Shown here: piece after piece, positions 31,843-32,012 of the stretch
Position numbering within the stretch: position 1 is the first letter of the stretch
Layout of the letters: every line of letters starts with the position of its first letter
Assembly (NCBI GenBank): GCA_964652975.1
Contig: CAZZCN010000033.1
Span: 1-32,012, forward strand
Reading direction: 5' to 3'
Length of the DNA stretch: 32,012 nt
From: CAZZCN01 sp964652975
GTDB taxonomy: Bacteria; Bacillota; Clostridia; Saccharofermentanales; UBA5734
Made by a program: the position numbers and the translations under genes
Notes under the pieces: generated by a model
Told to the model about the DNA's origin: nothing
Databases searched by the model: none
What the model saw: only the letters and a program-made list of their open reading frames with translations

Positions 31843-32012
31843 ACAAACCACCTCCGTGAAATACATTGTCCATTCGTGCCTTATACCTATCCCACTCTGT
31901 CAAATAGTTCTCTAAAAGCGCCTGACCTCGACTTGTAATCCTGTAATAGCGTCTGTTACGACCGGCAAACTCCATATCGTATGTCTCAAGACATCCGTCC
32001 TTTTCGAGTCTC
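31829..32012 (-). CDS. PadR-family transcriptional regulator, C-terminal part
   Basis: About 61 codons enter from the right edge and end at TGA 31831-31829. The sequence RLEKDGCLETYDMEFAGRNR followed by RYYRITSRGQALLENYLTEW is the wing of the PadR winged helix and the start of its C-terminal helix. Its end overlaps the HAAS gene, completing the common PadR-HAAS-DUF4097 operon, in which PadR probably represses its own operon. The N-terminal helices and start lie outside the window. Confidence 0.88.
   Translation of the reverse strand, partial: RLEKDGCLETYDMEFAGRNRRYYRITSRGQALLENYLTEWDRYKARMDNVFHGGGLYEQK

Overview
The window looks like chromosomal DNA of a low-GC Gram-positive anaerobe, most probably class Clostridia. 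This rests on AT-rich intergenic DNA, strong AGGAGG-type ribosome binding sites, some TTG starts, a T-box leader on the trp operon, a lipoprotein PstS, a cell-wall sorting signal, DUF3791/DUF3990 genes and a Eubacterium-type group IIC intron. No rRNA, tRNA or CRISPR array was seen. A 100-N assembly gap (6988-7087) lies inside trpE.

Region 1 (1-7680, minus strand). A T-box-controlled tryptophan operon reads leftward: trpE, trpG, trpD, a trpC-trpF fusion, trpB. The T-box has a UGG (Trp) specifier and a clear promoter. trpA is not seen. Immediately after trpB there is a palindromic terminator-like hairpin and then the 5' part of a group II intron whose reverse transcriptase runs off the left edge.

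Region 2 (7700-20700, mostly plus strand). This looks like a phosphate-starvation (Pho-like) island. Four promoters share hexamers spaced exactly 11 bp apart upstream of a TATAAT box. They precede (a) a cytosolic zinc-dependent phospholipase C-like gene followed by a stub of a response-regulator gene, (b) a paralogous phospholipase-like gene overlapping a PhoB-like regulator that has lost its phospho-acceptor aspartate, (c) a cell-wall-anchored PHP phosphoesterase followed by pstS, pstC, pstA and pstB, and (d) an ArsC/low-molecular-weight phosphatase-like gene. Also here are a large membrane-anchored protein of unknown function (minus strand) and a small cytosolic PHP protein. PstC has an unusual N-terminal membrane extension, PstB lacks the Q-loop glutamine, and no phoU or phoR is present.

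Region 3 (20800-25520). A minus-strand ABC-2 exporter (ATPase plus two related permeases) is followed by a plus-strand cassette of DUF3791, DUF3990 (ADP-ribosyltransferase-like) and a second DUF3791-like gene, overlapping a tRNA-dihydrouridine synthase gene.

Region 4 (25520-32012). An EF-G-like GTPase with a degenerate G4 motif, a PHP protein with an extra C-terminal domain, and a convergent PadR / HAAS (DUF1700) / DUF4097 operon whose probable terminator is encoded antisense inside the PHP gene.

A two-hairpin repeat occurs in the sense orientation upstream of three unrelated genes (trpB, the first phospholipase-like gene, and, in a collapsed form, the EF-G-like gene).
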